Below are positions 45,448 to 58,281 of a stretch of DNA of 64,000 nt, in pieces. Source of the stretch: Clitopilus passeckerianus. Its lineage: Eukaryota; Basidiomycota; Agaricomycetes; Agaricales; Entolomataceae. The stretch spans positions 62,001-126,000 of the forward strand of contig CALYLX010000053.1 in assembly GCA_944990035.1 (NCBI GenBank). The letters run 5' to 3'. Within the stretch, counting starts at the first letter, position 1; each line of letters begins with the position of its first letter. Under the pieces are notes generated by a model that saw only the letters and a program-made list of their open reading frames with translations, searched no databases and was not told the DNA's origin. A program made the translations under genes and the position numbers.

Positions 45448-47218
45448 TTAGTTGGCAATAATAGCAGCCACCATGACGTCTAGCGCGGCCAATTGACCCC
45501 AAGAGGTGAAACCTTGGGCAGGTCCATGCCATGCAGACGAATAGTTGTTCCCACTTGCAGCGAGATCAAGCAAAGCATTGTACTGTGAGAGACATTCGTT
45601 ATTATTGCTATCTTGCTAGGAAAATCCACTCATGCTCACCTGGACGTCGACGTAGCTGTGTATGAGAATGCGGAAGTCATTGTTGCCAGCGTTTCGGACG
45701 AATGCTTCCAAAAGACCGCGAATGAAGACAGCTGGATTTGCAGAACATCAGCCCAATATACGTAGCGTGATAGGAAGCAGCTCGGCATACCTTTGAATCC
45801 GACACCATCGTTATTGCTGTTTGGGCTAGCACCCTCGGTGATGATACCATCTGAACCTTGCCAAGGAGGGTTCTTCATGGCGACAGCAGCAATATTAATC
45901 ATCCTATCGTTCAATCAGCATCCTAATCTACTCCGCTAAGCTGGCGACTCACAAAGTCCTCCATTGGGAGTCACCGGTGACGTCGGTCAATACGCTAAGG
46001 CCCTCGATGAACTTGCCGCTGTTGTAGGTGAAGAGCCAGTTGGCAGCAGAACGGCTGCAGTCATGGGCGTTGACGGTGTCGAGGACGAGTTTGTTAGAGT
46101 TCAGGTTCAGGTTCTTGATCCAGTTGGCACTAGCGATGGCAGCGTTCTTGTACTTAGCGTCTTTGGTAGCGTCGGCGAGGAATGCGGAGAGTGTGACATA
46201 GAGACTATACCAAGGTATAAGCGGGGCTTAGCAGTCTGTCCGGGTTCAAACTTACCCAGTCGTGATTGAGTTGACGCCCTGGTCATCCGAGGTCGGGCGC
46301 TGTGGATTTGATCAGCTAACTACTCAACAGTAAGATAGCATAGCTTGAGTTCACCCAGAACACCCCTCCGGCCATAGTAATGCCATTGCAGGTACCAGAT
46401 AGGGAGAAAGACTTGACGGATGTCTTGCCAGCGCTAGCTTGAGCAGGTGTAATCACACTTGAATCGTTGCTCGGAACGGATGAACCATAAGAATCGCAGC
46501 AAGGACTTACTAGTTCGTGACGTGGTTCCAAGTGGCGACTGCATTGGCCAATAAGGTAGTGTCACCGTAGGCCCTGTACCCGTAATATGCTGCTGTGGCC
46601 CACCACCTGAAAGAACGTTGTTAGAAAGTCAAGTATAGAGATCGTAGAAGCACGTACAGTGCGTCGTCATTGTACTTCGGGAAATAGTCTCGTCAGCGCA
46701 ATGCTAGGTACAGTCTAGATCAAACCCACCCTACAGAACCATGATCGGCATTACATTGGTGAAGTCTGATCATGAATGGACTTACCCATATTCATCGTAG
46801 TTTGCACGGAGTTTGAAGACGTTCTTAAGGTTGTTGACGACCGTAGTCTTGTATGTGGTAGTTCCAGCAAAGTGGTCGTGATTGGCCATTGCCCCCCATG
46901 CGTTACCCGACTGCCAGTATCCAATCCCTTCATTGAAGTGTCAATCGACGGATAGCTATAATTGAAGGCGTGCTCCTACCATTAAACTCTCCTGTCCCCG
47001 TGTTCAATTGAGGAGTAAGGGCGTTGATCGCGTTTTGAGAGATTGTGATTCGCTCAGAAAGAGGACGAGTGTTACTGAATTTCTAGAGTCACAGCTTCAG
47101 CAGGCGAATCAACATCAAATGGGGTCATTACCCTCCAGCTCAAAGGCACGCCTAGATCCTGGGCAGTTACAAGCCCAAGGGCTGCAGAGAGCAGTAAAAG
47201 AGCAGATGACCGCAGCAT
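45448..47218 (-). CDS. GH76 alpha-1,6-mannanase, secreted
   Basis: A glycoside hydrolase of family 76, which cuts alpha-1,6-mannan backbones such as those of fungal cell-wall mannoprotein. A signal peptide (from 47218: M-L-R-S-S-A-L-L-L-L) ends V-T-A-Q. The family's paired catalytic aspartates lie in N-D-D-A-L-W-W-A-T-A-A-Y-Y-G-Y. Other typical parts are Y-W-Q-S-G-N-A-W-G-A-M-A-N-H-D, K-S-F-S-L-S-G-T-C-N-G-I-T-M-A-G-G-V-F-W, L-F-T-Y-N-S-G-K-F-I-E-G-L and a C-terminal S-S-A-W-H-G-P-A-Q-G-F-T-S-W-G-Q. There is no GPI-type or membrane tail: it ends A-A-I-I-A-N. About ten short introns. It is divergent from the GH5 gene at 48582. Confidence 0.85.
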
Positions 47219-48581
47219 GGTCGAGAAGTCTGGGAAGTAGGTGAGTCTGAACCACGTCGTATTTATTGCCGCACATCCTGTCCACGAGAAGATGACGCCC
47301 TCGTTGCCAAATCACTGATACACGGTGATTTGGAGCAACGGGATTCTGTTCGGACGTATGACCATAACCGTCATATGGTACCAACTTCCGTGTCGTAATT
47401 TTATGGCTTCCTATGACCGATTTCATCCAGATTATCGGCGAAGAGGATGCAGAAGCGATGTAGGAGTAACCGAGAGGCCGAACATCTGACGGTCCATTTG
47501 CAAGGACCCTTCCGTGACTTCGCAAAATCTGGATGCGTAGAACGTTCAGACCCTAAGCACCTGCAGTTTCTCGTGAATAAGAAACGCATGGTTGCCCCTA
47601 TTAATCCGGAGCCAGCTGATGACCTCGGTTCCTTGGAACTCACGTTGACGACGGACCGTCGTCCAAGGAAAAGCCAGATGGCAGAAACTGAGGAACTGAG
47701 CGGAGGTGGCTGTACGACTCCAAGAAATTTCGGTACCGGGTGCAGTGACGGTTTCTGGAGACGTCACACTGGCGGGTGACATCTACCACCTGAACTCTTA
47801 CCGCGATGATATTGAAATCATTCTGAGAGTCCTCGTGGATCTTTCAGTTTTTTCTTCGAGACCATATGGTCCATTGAAGCCAGAATATCAATTTGTTCAT
47901 CAAATACACATCTTAACAACCTCGAGGACGAGGTTTGACACATCTTCTGTTTCTATGCCTAGTGCAAGTTCAATATATCGTATTCGGCGGCCAGAATGCA
48001 AGGGCAGCCACTCGGTAACGGCGCCTTACACTTTGCCGTTTCTATGGTCTCCTCGGCAGAAGCTAGTCCGCAGGTATCGAATCCCCATTCCAGCCAAATT
48101 AGACTTTCATGGCCGAGTTGCTGGCTATCTTCCAACCACCACGAAGATCTCGGCTAAGACATCCACATTGCGCGCCATAACTCCCGTTTTGTGGCCATGC
48201 GAGGTTCCTACCCTCCTGATACTGCTCGTGACCACTGGTAACCATAGGATATCCACTCCCACATCAGTAGAGCACCGGACGTGTTAACGGCGACTTGTAT
48301 GAACATGGAAATAAACGAGGTAAAGTTGATTGGACTGGTCAAAATTACTTCATGCTCATCAAAACGGATCACCTTTTACAGCATTTTCAACCTTGGAGGA
48401 CAGAAAACGCTGCCTCGATATCAATGAGGCCGCCCATCGGACATGTCGCTCTTCCAGACTGCCATCTCTAGATTATCACACTTTAAACGATGCCAACTAC
48501 TCACCTACTCCGACGGGTGTTTGGTGTTTAAATACCCGACCAGCTGTCACCTCGGTTTCTTCAGCCCTCACCTCTTGAGAC
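47219..48581. other. divergent spacer with a possible gene remnant
   Basis: The space between the two divergent glycosidase genes is 1.36 kb. On the minus strand, parts of 47600-48290 read like broken protein segments in changing frames (for example T-G-V-M-A-R-N-V-D-V-L-A-E near 48180), which may be a dead gene I cannot name. The pieces next to each ATG should hold the promoters. Confidence 0.25.
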
Positions 48582-50194
48582 ATGAAGCTCGTATCTCTTC
48601 TGGCTACAGCCTGTTTCCTGGCCAATGGCACATTCGCGGCCAACAGTTTCGCCGGGGCCAACAACTACTATGTCTACAGCCTCCCGGCAGCCGACCGATA
48701 TGCTCTTTTAGACGCCATGAAAGCGGCTGGCATGAAGGTAGTTTCTTGACCAAGCTGATATGGCAGTAGGAGTTGATTAACCGCCCTCAGGTTCTTCGAA
48801 CGTGGGTCACTGGCCACGAAGCTGGCCAGAAAAATAGCAACAATGCAAAAGCCAACGATCTCGAATGGAAGGGAATTCGAAACTATGACGATACCATTCT
48901 CACCCAGATTGATCAACTCATGGTCAGCACATTCTGTATGACTTAGTGCACCGTACTGAATTGAAGCTTTCTACTAGGTTGACGCTCATGCTCGAGGTTT
49001 GTCGTGTCCTCGTACCATCCCGTCTTTTCATTGAAACGCTTTCATTCCGACCCCACAAAGGCATCAAATTACTGATTGGTGAGTCACTCGTCTTACAGGA
49101 GGGGTAGGCCGTGCTTACTTGTGGTACCTCCAGGCATGCATGATAGTAAGACGCGTATCTCCACCAAGTCCTATAAACTGCTGAAGTGAGTATCCTCGCA
49201 GAGAATTCCCTCCAAGCAGGAGATATCTATGGCAAGAAGTATGGGGACTACAACTTCTACACCGATGCGAGTAAGCACAACCCATCAGGCTCCGAGTCCT
49301 AGATCCACCATCTCAACTTTTTTTTCCACCAGACGCTATCGACGACTTCAATCAACGTATTACCCATATCCTCAACGGCCACAAGAATGCGTTGTTGGGC
49401 AACAAGCCGTGGAGCGAGCTTGGTGGATACATCTTCGGCTACGAGGCCCAGAACGAGTATGTCGCGTCCTTTCATATCACTCACAGTGCTGGTGCTCAAC
49501 GTTAGTTAGGCCAATGATCTTTGATCAGAACTTCTACAAGGTAGGTTCGCCGCCGCCGCCTTCGGCAGATAGGAAGCCCATCTCATCGGATGTTAGAGCA
49601 ACCTCGCCTGGATCTGCAAGACCGCCCAACAAATCCGCAACAACGTCGGCGACCGGAACCAGCTCATCTTCACTGGTGGAGGCTCTGCAGCTGCCAGTGT
49701 CCAATCCTACTTCTTCAGCAGTAACTGCCCTGCCATTGACGTGGTTGCGATCCACGACTACAATGAGTGGGTTCAGATCATTCTTTCCATCTACATCGAC
49801 TCACAGTCGTCTCCTGCAGTGACTATGACAGCTTCATGTCCAGTGCCGTTAGTCAAGCCCAGGCTGCAGGGAAGAAACTCATCGTTGAAGAATGGGGCTC
49901 TCTCTACGGAGGCGGAAGGACAGCTAATCTGCAATCCAACGTCCAGAAGATCAACAACTTCAAGGTTCCCTGGCTCTACTGGGAACTTATCACCAACCCT
50001 GACCCCCATCAAGGGGAAGATTATGAGGTAGGAGATTCTGGGATATGGAGAGATAGTGGACGATAAGCTAACAGGTTGTCTTGCAGATTCAGGTCAACGG
50101 AGCGGATTGGAGCACTATCTCGAGTGCCTCGAAGACGACGGCTGGCCTTTCTGGAGCACCTTTCGACTTTAGCGGGGCTTTGCAAGTCTATTAA
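48582..50194 (+). CDS. GH5-type endo-mannanase/glucanase-like enzyme, secreted
   Basis: A secreted family 5 glycoside hydrolase, closest in look to fungal endo-beta-mannosidase-like members; the substrate is not certain. The signal peptide is residues 1-19 (M-K-L-V-S-L-L-A ... T-F-A). Landmarks: F-A-G-A-N-N-Y-Y, V-L-R-T-W-V-T-G-H, the acid/base motif Y-E-A-Q-N-E-P-M, G-G-G-S-A-A-A-S, D-V-V-A-I-H-D-Y-N, and the nucleophile motif L-I-V-E-E-W-G-S-L-Y. The end is P-W-L-Y-W-E-L-I-T-N-P and a short Ser-rich tail. Several exons are very short (for example about 49142-49149 and the ones around 48978), so the middle of the model between L-L-I-G and G-D-I-Y-G is the least sure part. The stop is at 50192-50194. 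Confidence 0.75.
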
Positions 50195-50549
50195 GTCTAT
50201 GCTTGATTATATAGACAAAGGCTAATGTGTATATTCATGTACGTTTTGTCGTTTTGAATATCATGATGCTCAATGCTGCGATCAAGCGGACAAACCTCGG
50301 TGCGGTCGCCCGCATGGTTTAAAATAGATTTCAACAAGGAGAGGCAAATGGCTGTGTATGTTGCCCTTGATCCTTGAAGCCTTTCAGACGGTCAATGACG
50401 GCCAGATCACGGCCAGCACATCCCATCATGGGGGCGGCTGGTAACCAGAGTCCCGTTATATGATGGAAAGTAGACATGATTGAACTTTTCTAATTCTCCC
50501 CTTTCGTCTGCCGTACCCGCGCTACGGCGTGTAAACTCTGGAAGCAAGG
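50195..50549. other. intergenic, glyoxal oxidase promoter
   Basis: The 3' end of the GH5 gene and the promoter of the oxidase. A TATA-like TTATATGATGG lies near 50457. No coding sequence is supported. Confidence 0.4.
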
Positions 50550-53017
50550 ATGGCGCACAAGCTTTCAATACTTGCTTTGTGGCTTGCGTCCGCCTCATTG
50601 CTGGCGTTTGCTCAGAGTCCTGGCAGCTTTGCAGATGGTGGAAACACGTTGGTTAGCGCTTTAATGGTGAGCTTTCCCAAAGTTTTGTGATTGAAGCTTG
50701 TCTAATTTGCCCTCTTCTGACGGTAGATGTTCCTGGGAAATGACGAGAAGGTCTATATTATGGATAAGGCCGAAGGTAACGATGCTAAAGTAGCAGGACA
50801 TCCGGCATGGGGAGCAGTGTGGTGCGTCCTTAACAAGAAAATTGCAACTCGGTTTATTGAACTTAGATTAACAGGGACATCGCAACGCATCAGGCGACTG
50901 TAATGGATATCAAAACAAACGTCTTTTGCGCTTCAGGAATGCACTTTCCGAATGGTTCATATATGGCCTTCGGTGGCAATGGAGCCGTCGGACGTGGAGG
51001 GAACCCAGGATCCGAGGGTACGTGGGATTCGGAATATCAAGATTCCGACGGAGGCCAATCGATTCGCGTCTTGAACCCATGCACAAACTCGGACAACTTC
51101 GACGATCCCAGCTGTCAGTGGTTTGACGACCCCTCTGTGCTTGCCATGCAGAAGAGACGTTGGTATTCGACCGCCGAACCCCTCGCAGACGGGTCCGTTG
51201 TACTAATTGGTGGATTCGTGAACGGCGGTTACGTCAACCGAAATTATCCAGACGGGAACGATCCTGTCTATGGCTCAGGGGATCCAAACGCTCCCGCCTC
51301 CGAAACCACCTACGAGTTCTTCCCTGCAAACGGTCGCCCAGCCACACGGCTCAGCTTCTTGGTCAAGACGTCTAGTCTCAATGCGTATGCCCATGCTTTC
51401 CTCCTCAACTCTGGAAAGATGCTCTTACAAGCCAACTACTCCACGAGCAAGTAATCCGTTTTCTACCGTCGACAACCTTGACTGACCGGAATTGCAGTAA
51501 TCTGGGATTACGACACCAATACGGAAACTGATCTGCCTGACATGCCTGGCAAAGTCATTCGCGTATATCCCGCTTCCGGTGCCGTCGCCATGCTCCCACT
51601 TACGCCTGCTAACAACTGGAACCCGACCATTCTCTTCTGCGGCGGCTCGGATATGCCAGATGCCGCATGGGGCAACTATTCCTACCCCTCTATCAACACT
51701 TGGCTCTATCCTGCCTCTCGAGACTGCCAACGCCTAACTCCCGAACCAGCAGATGAATCTTCCCCACAGTACGTCAAAGATGATGACATGCTTGAAGGAA
51801 GGACGATGGGCCAGTTCATCACTCTCCCAGACGGAAAGCTGCTAGTCGTAAACGGTGGGCTGAACGGTACTGCGGGATATTCCCCACAGACAGGAGAGAC
51901 CCTTTTGTATGGTGATATGCCTTTTGGCATGTCGCTCGCCTCCGGACCTGTGGGCAAACCCGCACTATATGACCCTAATGCGCCTACTGGCTCTCGTTGG
52001 TCAAACGCCGGATTCGATACATCCAGTATCGCCCGCTTGTATCATTCGTCCGCCTTGATTCTTCCTGACGGATCGGTCCTCATTGCAGGATCAAACCCCA
52101 ACTGGGATGTCAATAAGACCACTATCTTCCCCACCCAATACCATGCCGAGATTTTCTACCCTCCCTATTTCTCGGCGAAGAATCGTCCTGCACCCCAGGG
52201 TGTTCCAAAGACCATTTCGTACGGAGGCAATCCATTCGACATTACTATCCCTTCGTCGTCTTACGCCGGATCCGCTAATGCAGCAGCTGCAAATACGTCA
52301 GTGGTCCTCCTCCGTGGTGGCTTCACCACTCATGCAATGAACATGGGTCAACGTTACGTCCAACTCAACAACACTTTCACCGTCAATCAGGATGGGTCGT
52401 ACGTTCTACATGTCGGCCAAGCACCCAACCCTCGTATTCTTCAGCCTGGCCCTGCACTTTTCTTCGTCGTGATCAATGGCATCCCGTCAAACGGCACCAT
52501 GGTGATAGTAGGAAGTGGAAAAATCGAGGTTCAACCCACCCAGCCGCCTGGCGTTCTCCCACCGAATGTCCTGGCCGATGATGCCCATGGTTCAGGTAGC
52601 GGATCCGACAACAATGGTGGTGACCACGACAGCGAACCCTCAGGCTCTTCATCACTCTCAACTGGTGCTCTCGTTGGCATAATCGTCGGGGGAGTCGCAG
52701 TTGTCGGTATCCTCGGCGCATTCCTCCTCGCTCTCATCCGACGCCGAAGGAACTCGAAAGCATTTTCCTACGAGATGAGTTCAAATCGTATGAATTCGGC
52801 TGCTGTCGCAGGCATAGCGAGCAATAAAATGGGCTCAGAATCCAGTGCCTTCGTTCCTCTGCACCAGCCGAATGACAGCCAGATGTGGAACTCGAACATA
52901 CAGGTTTTCAGTCCATACAAGGATGATGCTGCTGCTCAGTCTGCACGTTCTTTTGACCTCTCCTATAATTCTGCCGGTGGACCTTCTCCGGCGTCTCACG
53001 ATGCCAGGAGGCATTGA
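50550..53017 (+). CDS. glyoxal oxidase-like copper radical oxidase (AA5_1), membrane-anchored
   Basis: It oxidises small aldehydes such as glyoxal to acids and makes hydrogen peroxide, which feeds extracellular peroxidases. A signal peptide (residues 1-22, ending L-A-F-A) precedes the kelch-propeller catalytic domain. The radical-cofactor and copper residues are all visible: the Cys of N-V-F-C-A-S-G, the Tyr of K-R-R-W-Y-S-T-A-E-P-L, the Tyr-His of A-R-L-Y-H-S-S-A-L-I-L-P-D-G and the His of F-T-T-H-A-M-N-M-G-Q-R-Y. After the all-beta tail comes a Ser/Gly/Asp linker, one membrane helix (A-L-V-G-I-I-V-G-G-V-A-V-V-G-I-L-G) and R-R-R-R, then about 100 cytosolic residues. So the enzyme is a type I membrane protein facing outward. 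Introns: about 50668-50727, 50822-50873 and 51451-51496. Confidence 0.9.
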
Positions 53018-53882
53018 CCACCGAATGGACAATAGACGGATTCAGGGATAGATAAAGATCTGCCTTCGGTCTGATTTGGGACTCTATACATATTGCTTGG
53101 ACTGTGGTATTTTAATTGGACTCTTTCCTTAATAATTTCCCTTCGTTTTGTCGAGCTATCCTTCCATGGACTAGCATTCATTCACCTAATAGCGCGTACC
53201 TACAACGCCTGATGCTGTTACCGCCTAGTACGTCGTCCTCACCTCAACCCATAGGCGCCTGAACTCGAAACCTGGTCTGGGAGCGCGGGAATCGCCGGTT
53301 ACCTAGAATGTAAGTATCCTGTACGGCAGCCTACGGCTGGACCAGTCAGCTTGCCAATGGAAAAACACATAGTTGACTGTCAGCGAAATGATGAACTCTG
53401 GATGGGAATAATTCTTCACAAGTGGACGGAACAGAATTTTGAGCAGCATGCGATTCCGAGTTGAGTCCAATACCTCTGTTTGCCGTAAAAATCATACAAC
53501 GTTATGGCTCTGAGTGGGTCTGGTGCTCGAATTTACCCCTGGCCATCTTAACACCTCAATTCATGCTTTCGATAGTGCTTCACCGAGGTTGTTTATCGAA
53601 GGCCTGCTGACCTTTCCAAACGTCCTGACGGGTCGATTTCGGCTTGCCAAGCCTTGATCAAGTTCGGGGCAGAAAAATTATCCCCGGTTGATGTACAACG
53701 TCCGGTCCCTGAGCCGTAAACACATAACTTCAGCCATGTCGGCTTGGCTGGCAGCCTCGCTTTCTGCACCCTCTACCATCACACGAGCGACAGTGTCGTT
53801 GCCAGCGCCTCTATAGCGGCTGATTAGCCTTTGTTTGTGACGAAAGCATTGGCTAATTGCAGTCAAGCTCATATTCGAGGCC
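53018..53882. other. spacer, no gene seen
   Basis: The 3' UTR of the oxidase and the promoter of the mannosidase. No coding sequence is supported. Confidence 0.4.
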
Positions 53883-56034
<2,152 letters not shown>

Positions 56035-56317
56035 CTAACATCTGATCGAGACTGCTCGTTATTTTAGCACATGTATTAGTAGAACTATTACTCATCGTTT
56101 TGATACCCAATTTGGTGGCATTGTTGATGGGACGAATGATACTCAGCAGGACTTCAAGTTCAAGCTTCAAGTTCAACTGACTTACGCACATAGTTATAGT
56201 GGGCACACATGATTATTTGGTTAGCCATTCATGAGATGTTGTAAGGTATGGACAAATAGACCGTAACAGAAATACATAACTACATGGGCTCTTGAGAAGT
56301 TAGTAGACAACAAAATC
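56035..56317. other. convergent 3' ends
   Basis: Short A/T-rich space between the mannosidase and kelch genes. Nothing else is seen. Confidence 0.45.
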
Positions 56318-57925
56318 TTATTCTTCAAGTTCCTCGTGGGGGCAATGCCCGATGTCTAATTCAGCCCAGATGTCGAAATATGGCTGTATGTCCTCAGGAG
56401 CGCCATCTACAGGTTCCTCGGCCGGCACTCTATCCTCGTAAAGCCTGAGAAGAATTCCCGCTTCATCCGGGGCCTTGATTGTCTTCATGCCAGGACACTT
56501 TCCTTCCCTACTTCCCATGATGAAGAGTTGCGAATCGGAATCGGGTGAGTGATCATGCGGGCGGACTGCATAAGGGAACATCCGACTGTATAACTTTCCA
56601 ACATGCACGGCTTGTCTCATAGAGCAGATATGACTTTCGAAGGGTGGAAGGGTGTAGCGATAGAATACTAAGAAACGTAGTCTAAGCCTGGGTCGAAGAA
56701 TTGGGACCACGTTTTCAGGTCCCTTAGCCAACAGCAAAAATTATTGCGGGCTGCCAGGTTGGTGGTGCCGACGCCGGACGTTGGAGGAGAGGAAGGGGGA
56801 GACATGCTGTAATTTTGTCAAGGGGAAAGGGAATATCCTGCGGCTTCATCTGAGTGCGAGAGAATGATCGGGTTCTCGTGTTAAAGAACACGATCTTGTC
56901 AGCAGTAATATTGATGAACTATACCAATGGGATATCAGTGACCAGCTAAGTTGATTTAACATTGAGAAAAACCTACTTTTGACGGATCCTCTCGACCAGG
57001 CGTTAGGAGGATCTGATGGCCACCGTGGAGAGCGGTTGCCTCAAGAACGTACCCCATGGCAGGGACAGAATCCGGGAAATTTTGTTCTGCAGCTTCCTAG
57101 TAGTAGGATATAGTTTCGGGATCGTACTTGATGACGCTGAAGGAGCGGTGAGGTGGGGTTTCATCAGACTCCCGCCCACCAAAGATAAAGAAACGGTTGT
57201 TTGTGAAGACCATCGAGGCAAAGGAGCGTATTGGCCCCGCGTTGCCAGAGATTGTCATGTAGGACCAGGATTTCGTGCCCAGTGCGCTGACTCGGATGTC
57301 AATAGGAATGAGTTTATTGGCGCTGGGACCATCATCAGAGTCCTTGCTATGGCCGAACAGGAAAAGAAAACGGCCTGCATTTGGCAGCTCAACGACTGCT
57401 GATGCGGGGTTATGGAGATCCGGAAGCAAGGTCCTCTTCAGGGACTGAAACCAGAGGCCAGGGCGGTAAACCAGTTGGTTCTTTCCCAGTGGTTAGGTTT
57501 ACTGGTCAGCATGCGTCGAAGATTTCAGATTACCACCATCCATGACTCACGCTCAAATCTTCCCAGCGCTTATCTTCTATATTCAGAGCGTATAGACTCG
57601 CTGTAGTTGACCCATCGAGATTTTTACCTCCAAAAACATACAATATACCGTTCTCGTCGTCGATAGCCCAATCCGAGTCCGCGAGGTCATCAACGAGAGG
57701 GTTGTTCCCGTCCACAAAGTTGAAGGGCTTTGGTTGATAGAACTTGCCATCAGGGTTTGGGTCGAAATTCTGGGATTGTGCCGATGAAGCAGCGGATTCA
57801 GAAGAGGAGGCATTGGTACGGTTGGTGGACGCCCTCGTTTCCACACCGCATTTTGACAAACCCGCAGTTTCAGTACTGCCTGAGGCCGCGGCCGTGCGTT
57901 TTTTTGTATAAACGTTATTACTCAT
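56318..57925 (-). CDS. kelch-repeat protein
   Basis: A beta-propeller protein without a recognisable catalytic domain. From the ATG at 57925 comes a Ser/Thr/Ala-rich leader of about 50 residues, then kelch-type blocks: D-D-E-N-G-I-L-Y-V-F-G-G-K, S-L-Y-A-L-N-I-E-D-K-R-W, G-R-F-L-F-L-F-G-H, N-N-R-F-F-I-F-G-G-R and I-V-F-F-N-T-R-T-R-S-F. After a further intron (about 56720-56800) the C-terminal exon runs to 56318 with P-Y-F-D-I-W-A-E-L-D near the end. A TAG at 57097-57099 lies in frame between I-S-Y-Y and E-A-A-E-Q-N-F. A 43-base intron with donor GTCATC, ending at this TAG, would keep the frame. Otherwise the gene carries a nonsense codon. Confidence 0.55.
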
Positions 57926-58281
57926 ACTAGTTTCCAAGATCGATGATTGGGTGAAATAGCGGAGACACGAGAGATGTAGGTATATACGCGGCAATAGTAC
58001 CAGTCACTGTCCGTGTTGAAGTCAACAACTTGCAATGCCATGAATGGGGACGCGTTATTTGACTCCGATGGTGAAGCCAAACAAATGTCCCAGTGCTCGA
58101 GCTTCCTCCCAGGCCCGACGCACCTGCCTCCCTGCGACTTCACTTGCTTTCTTCAGCCGAGCTTCAATCTCCTGCCAATTATTGAAAACCAAGACAAGAT
58201 AACGATTGGGACTTGCTACGTGTCTTTTGAACCAGTCTCCGGCAAATCTTCGACTTCCACGACCCAAGCGTACAAGCTGCA
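57926..58281. other. divergent promoter space
   Basis: This lies between the kelch gene (minus) and CWC27 (plus). A possible further N-terminal coding piece of CWC27 just upstream of 58282 could not be confirmed. Confidence 0.35.

Noticed and set aside
47706..48287. 193-codon plus-strand ORF as a gene
   Set aside because: Its composition is not protein-like, it shows no motif, and the opposite strand looks more like old coding sequence.
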